From Actinomycetes bacterium (GTDB lineage Bacteria > Actinomycetota > Actinomycetes > JAHEKZ01): a stretch of DNA of 6,689 nucleotides. This document shows, piece by piece, positions 5,464 to 6,689 of this stretch. Below the pieces are notes generated by a model. The model worked only from the letters and a program-made list of their open reading frames with translations. It had not been told where the DNA came from and ran no database searches. The DNA lies in NCBI GenBank assembly GCA_027117675.1, contig JAJAYM010000116.1, positions 1 through 6,689 on the forward strand. The letters are read 5' to 3'. Numbering within the stretch: position 1 is the first letter of the stretch; each line of letters opens with the position of its first letter. A program made the translations under genes and the position numbers.

Positions 5464-6689
5464 TCAGGCGCCGACCCGAACGCGCTCCGGGCGCAGCCGT
5501 AGGCCGCGCGGCGTCAGCGCGAACCCAGCCTGTTGCAGAACGTTGGTCCATGGCGAACCGTGGACCTCCTCGGCGTCGACCTTCAACAGGTGCAGCGCGG
5601 TGCGTCGACCGGCACGCACCTCACCGCACAGTGTGCCCAGGGCAATCCTCGCGCGGTCGCTGTCGGGCGGGCACCAGGTGAGGAGGGACTTGCCCCCTCG
5701 TTCGCAGAAAAGGGCCAACCCTTGATGGTCAATGACCACAGTGGCTCCTGCTTTGCGCCCTGGCAGGTGTGACGCCGGTGACTTCGGCCAGGCAAGGGCG
5801 GCGCCGTACGGGTTGGCTGGGTCGGTGGCGGCAAGAGCGCGCGCCTGATCGTCGTCGCCGCCTCGAGCGCTGCGCAGTTGGTCAACCGCCGTACTACCGG
5901 CGAACTGTGCGGCACCTAGGCCTTCGACGAAGTAGCCGCGCTGCACGCGTCCGGCATCCTCCATGGCAGACAAGACCCGGTAGGCGCCGGCGAATCCGCC
6001 AGGAACGCCTTCGGCCGCTGCTGCACCTCGAGTGAGAACTCCGTGACGGTCGAGCAGAGCCCCTGCTGCCGCGTGCGCGCGGACGGTGGCCGACGCTGGT
6101 GGCTCGGCGAGACGGAACCAACGCCCAGGAACGGCGTCAGCGGTGGTCGGGCGACCTAGACGTCGCGGAGCACGGGAACGCGCCCTGCGCGTTGACTGAC
6201 GTGCAGCTGCCGTGCGTGGGCCTTGTCGCCGCCTGGCCACTGCCAGTGAGTCGTTGGACAGTGACGTGGCCCAGACGAGGTCCCACAGGGCCGCGTCGAC
6301 GACATCGGCGGTGAATCCCGCAAGCGCAGCATGCACGCCTCGGGTGAGCAGCGCTACGCCGTCACCGAAGAGTTCGAGTAGTGCGTTGTGCGCTTCTGTT
6401 GGGTCGGCAAGCGCCGTTGGTGACGGCAGCAGCGCGGCTGCTTGGTCGGCCGGGACGAATCCCACCCAGCCGTCTCGATGGGGGAGCGACCCAGCCCCGA
6501 ACCACTGAACCTCACCTGAACCGGTGAGCTCGTCCAGCCAGAACGGCTGGTAGTTGCGAACCCGCGCGGGAAGGATGCTGCGCTCCCACTCAGAGGCCGG
6601 CGCGGTGGCACCTGCGAGCTGCTCGATCACGCGGTAGAGCGCGTCGACCCCGGTGTCCGGGCGCGCGCGCTCACCTTGAGCACTGAGCC
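5464..6689 (-). CDS. lhr: Lhr-type large DNA helicase, C-terminal part
   Basis: Lhr proteins are large (about 1,500 residues) superfamily 2 DNA helicases that move 3' to 5' and act in DNA repair; the helicase core is followed by winged-helix domains and a long C-terminal region. About 408 residues of that C-terminal region are visible. The minus-strand frame is open to the window edge (ALYRVIEQLAGA is encoded near the edge), so the GTG at 6630 is internal and the ATPase core lies outside. Recognisable blocks, counted from that GTG, are ILPARVRNYQPFWLDELTGSGEV (about 19-41), LLDRHGVLTRGAAAAEGVPG (192-211), AYRVLSAMEDAGRVQRGYFV (216-235) and EGLGAAQF (236-243), a winged-helix-like region usual in Lhr. 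An arginine-rich low-complexity linker lies at about 133-161. Near the end, LALFCERGGKSLLTW is also typical. It converges with the dehydrogenase gene across 44 bases. No frameshift or internal stop is visible. Confidence 0.85.
   Translation of the reverse strand, partial: LSAQGERARPDTGVDALYRVIEQLAGATAPASEWERSILPARVRNYQPFWLDELTGSGEVQWFGAGSLPHRDGWVGFVPADQAAALLPSPTALADPTEAHNALLELFGDGVALLTRGVHAALAGFTADVVDAALWDLVWATSLSNDSLAVARRRQGPRTAAARQSTRRARSRAPRRLGRPTTADAVPGRWFRLAEPPASATVRAHAAAGALLDRHGVLTRGAAAAEGVPGGFAGAYRVLSAMEDAGRVQRGYFVEGLGAAQFAGSTAVDQLRSARGGDDDQARALAATDPANPYGAALAWPKSPASHLPGRKAGATVVIDHQGLALFCERGGKSLLTWCPPDSDRARIALGTLCGEVRAGRRTALHLLKVDAEEVHGSPWTNVLQQAGFALTPRGLRLRPERVRVGA

Noticed and set aside
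5416..5502. Small plus-strand open frame starting in the ATGA overlap after the dehydrogenase
   Set aside because: About 28 codons, it has no ribosome-binding site, overlaps the putative terminator hairpin and the 3' end of lhr, and has no motif.
1..6689. CRISPR array, tRNA/rRNA, insertion sequence, phage or toxin-antitoxin genes
   Set aside because: I saw no regularly spaced direct repeats, no tRNA cloverleaf or rRNA core sequence, and no transposase, integrase or small paired toxin-antitoxin frames.

Overview
The window is high-GC DNA, very probably from the chromosome of an actinomycete (Actinomycetota). The gene order rimO-pgsA-cinA(pncC)-clgR is the conserved actinobacterial arrangement, and ClgR is essentially restricted to that phylum. 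GTG and TTG starts, four-base stop/start overlaps and purine-rich Shine-Dalgarno sites agree. I cannot name a genus from the sequence alone.

Layout. Bases 1 to about 145 carry, on the minus strand, a fragment of a DUF218/YdcF-type protein. It abuts and partly overlaps the broken 5' end of a plus-strand rimO, so the left end looks like a rearrangement or assembly-chimera junction. From about 122 to 2875 five genes run on the plus strand almost without gaps: rimO (3' part), pgsA, cinA/pncC, clgR and a TetR-type regulator. The only real gap is 57 bases before clgR, which holds a possible promoter and a small dyad. A strong imperfect palindrome (2849-2888) spans the tetR stop codon and probably ends the operon. 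Next comes a large gene for a secreted PQQ-type sugar dehydrogenase with Ig-like and PA14 domains (2918-5419). It is split by one in-frame TAA at 3287-3289, while the same frame continues in perfect family register on both sides. A 6-bp GNRA-type hairpin lies in the 44-base convergent gap. The minus strand from 6689 to 5464 then encodes the C-terminal part of a large Lhr-type DNA helicase.

How the genes fit together. The left operon is housekeeping: ribosomal protein S12 methylthiolation (RimO), phospholipid head-group synthesis (PgsA), NMN salvage (PncC/CinA C-terminal domain) and control of Clp proteolysis and stress genes (ClgR). A TetR-type protein is translationally coupled to ClgR. Lhr is a DNA-repair helicase often found in the wider clgR/recA neighbourhood of actinomycetes. 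The sugar dehydrogenase looks like an accessory, envelope- or surface-directed enzyme placed between these core genes.

I see no CRISPR array, tRNA, rRNA, transposase, phage gene or undescribed multi-gene system. The observations most worth checking are the DUF218/rimO junction and the single nonsense codon in the dehydrogenase.
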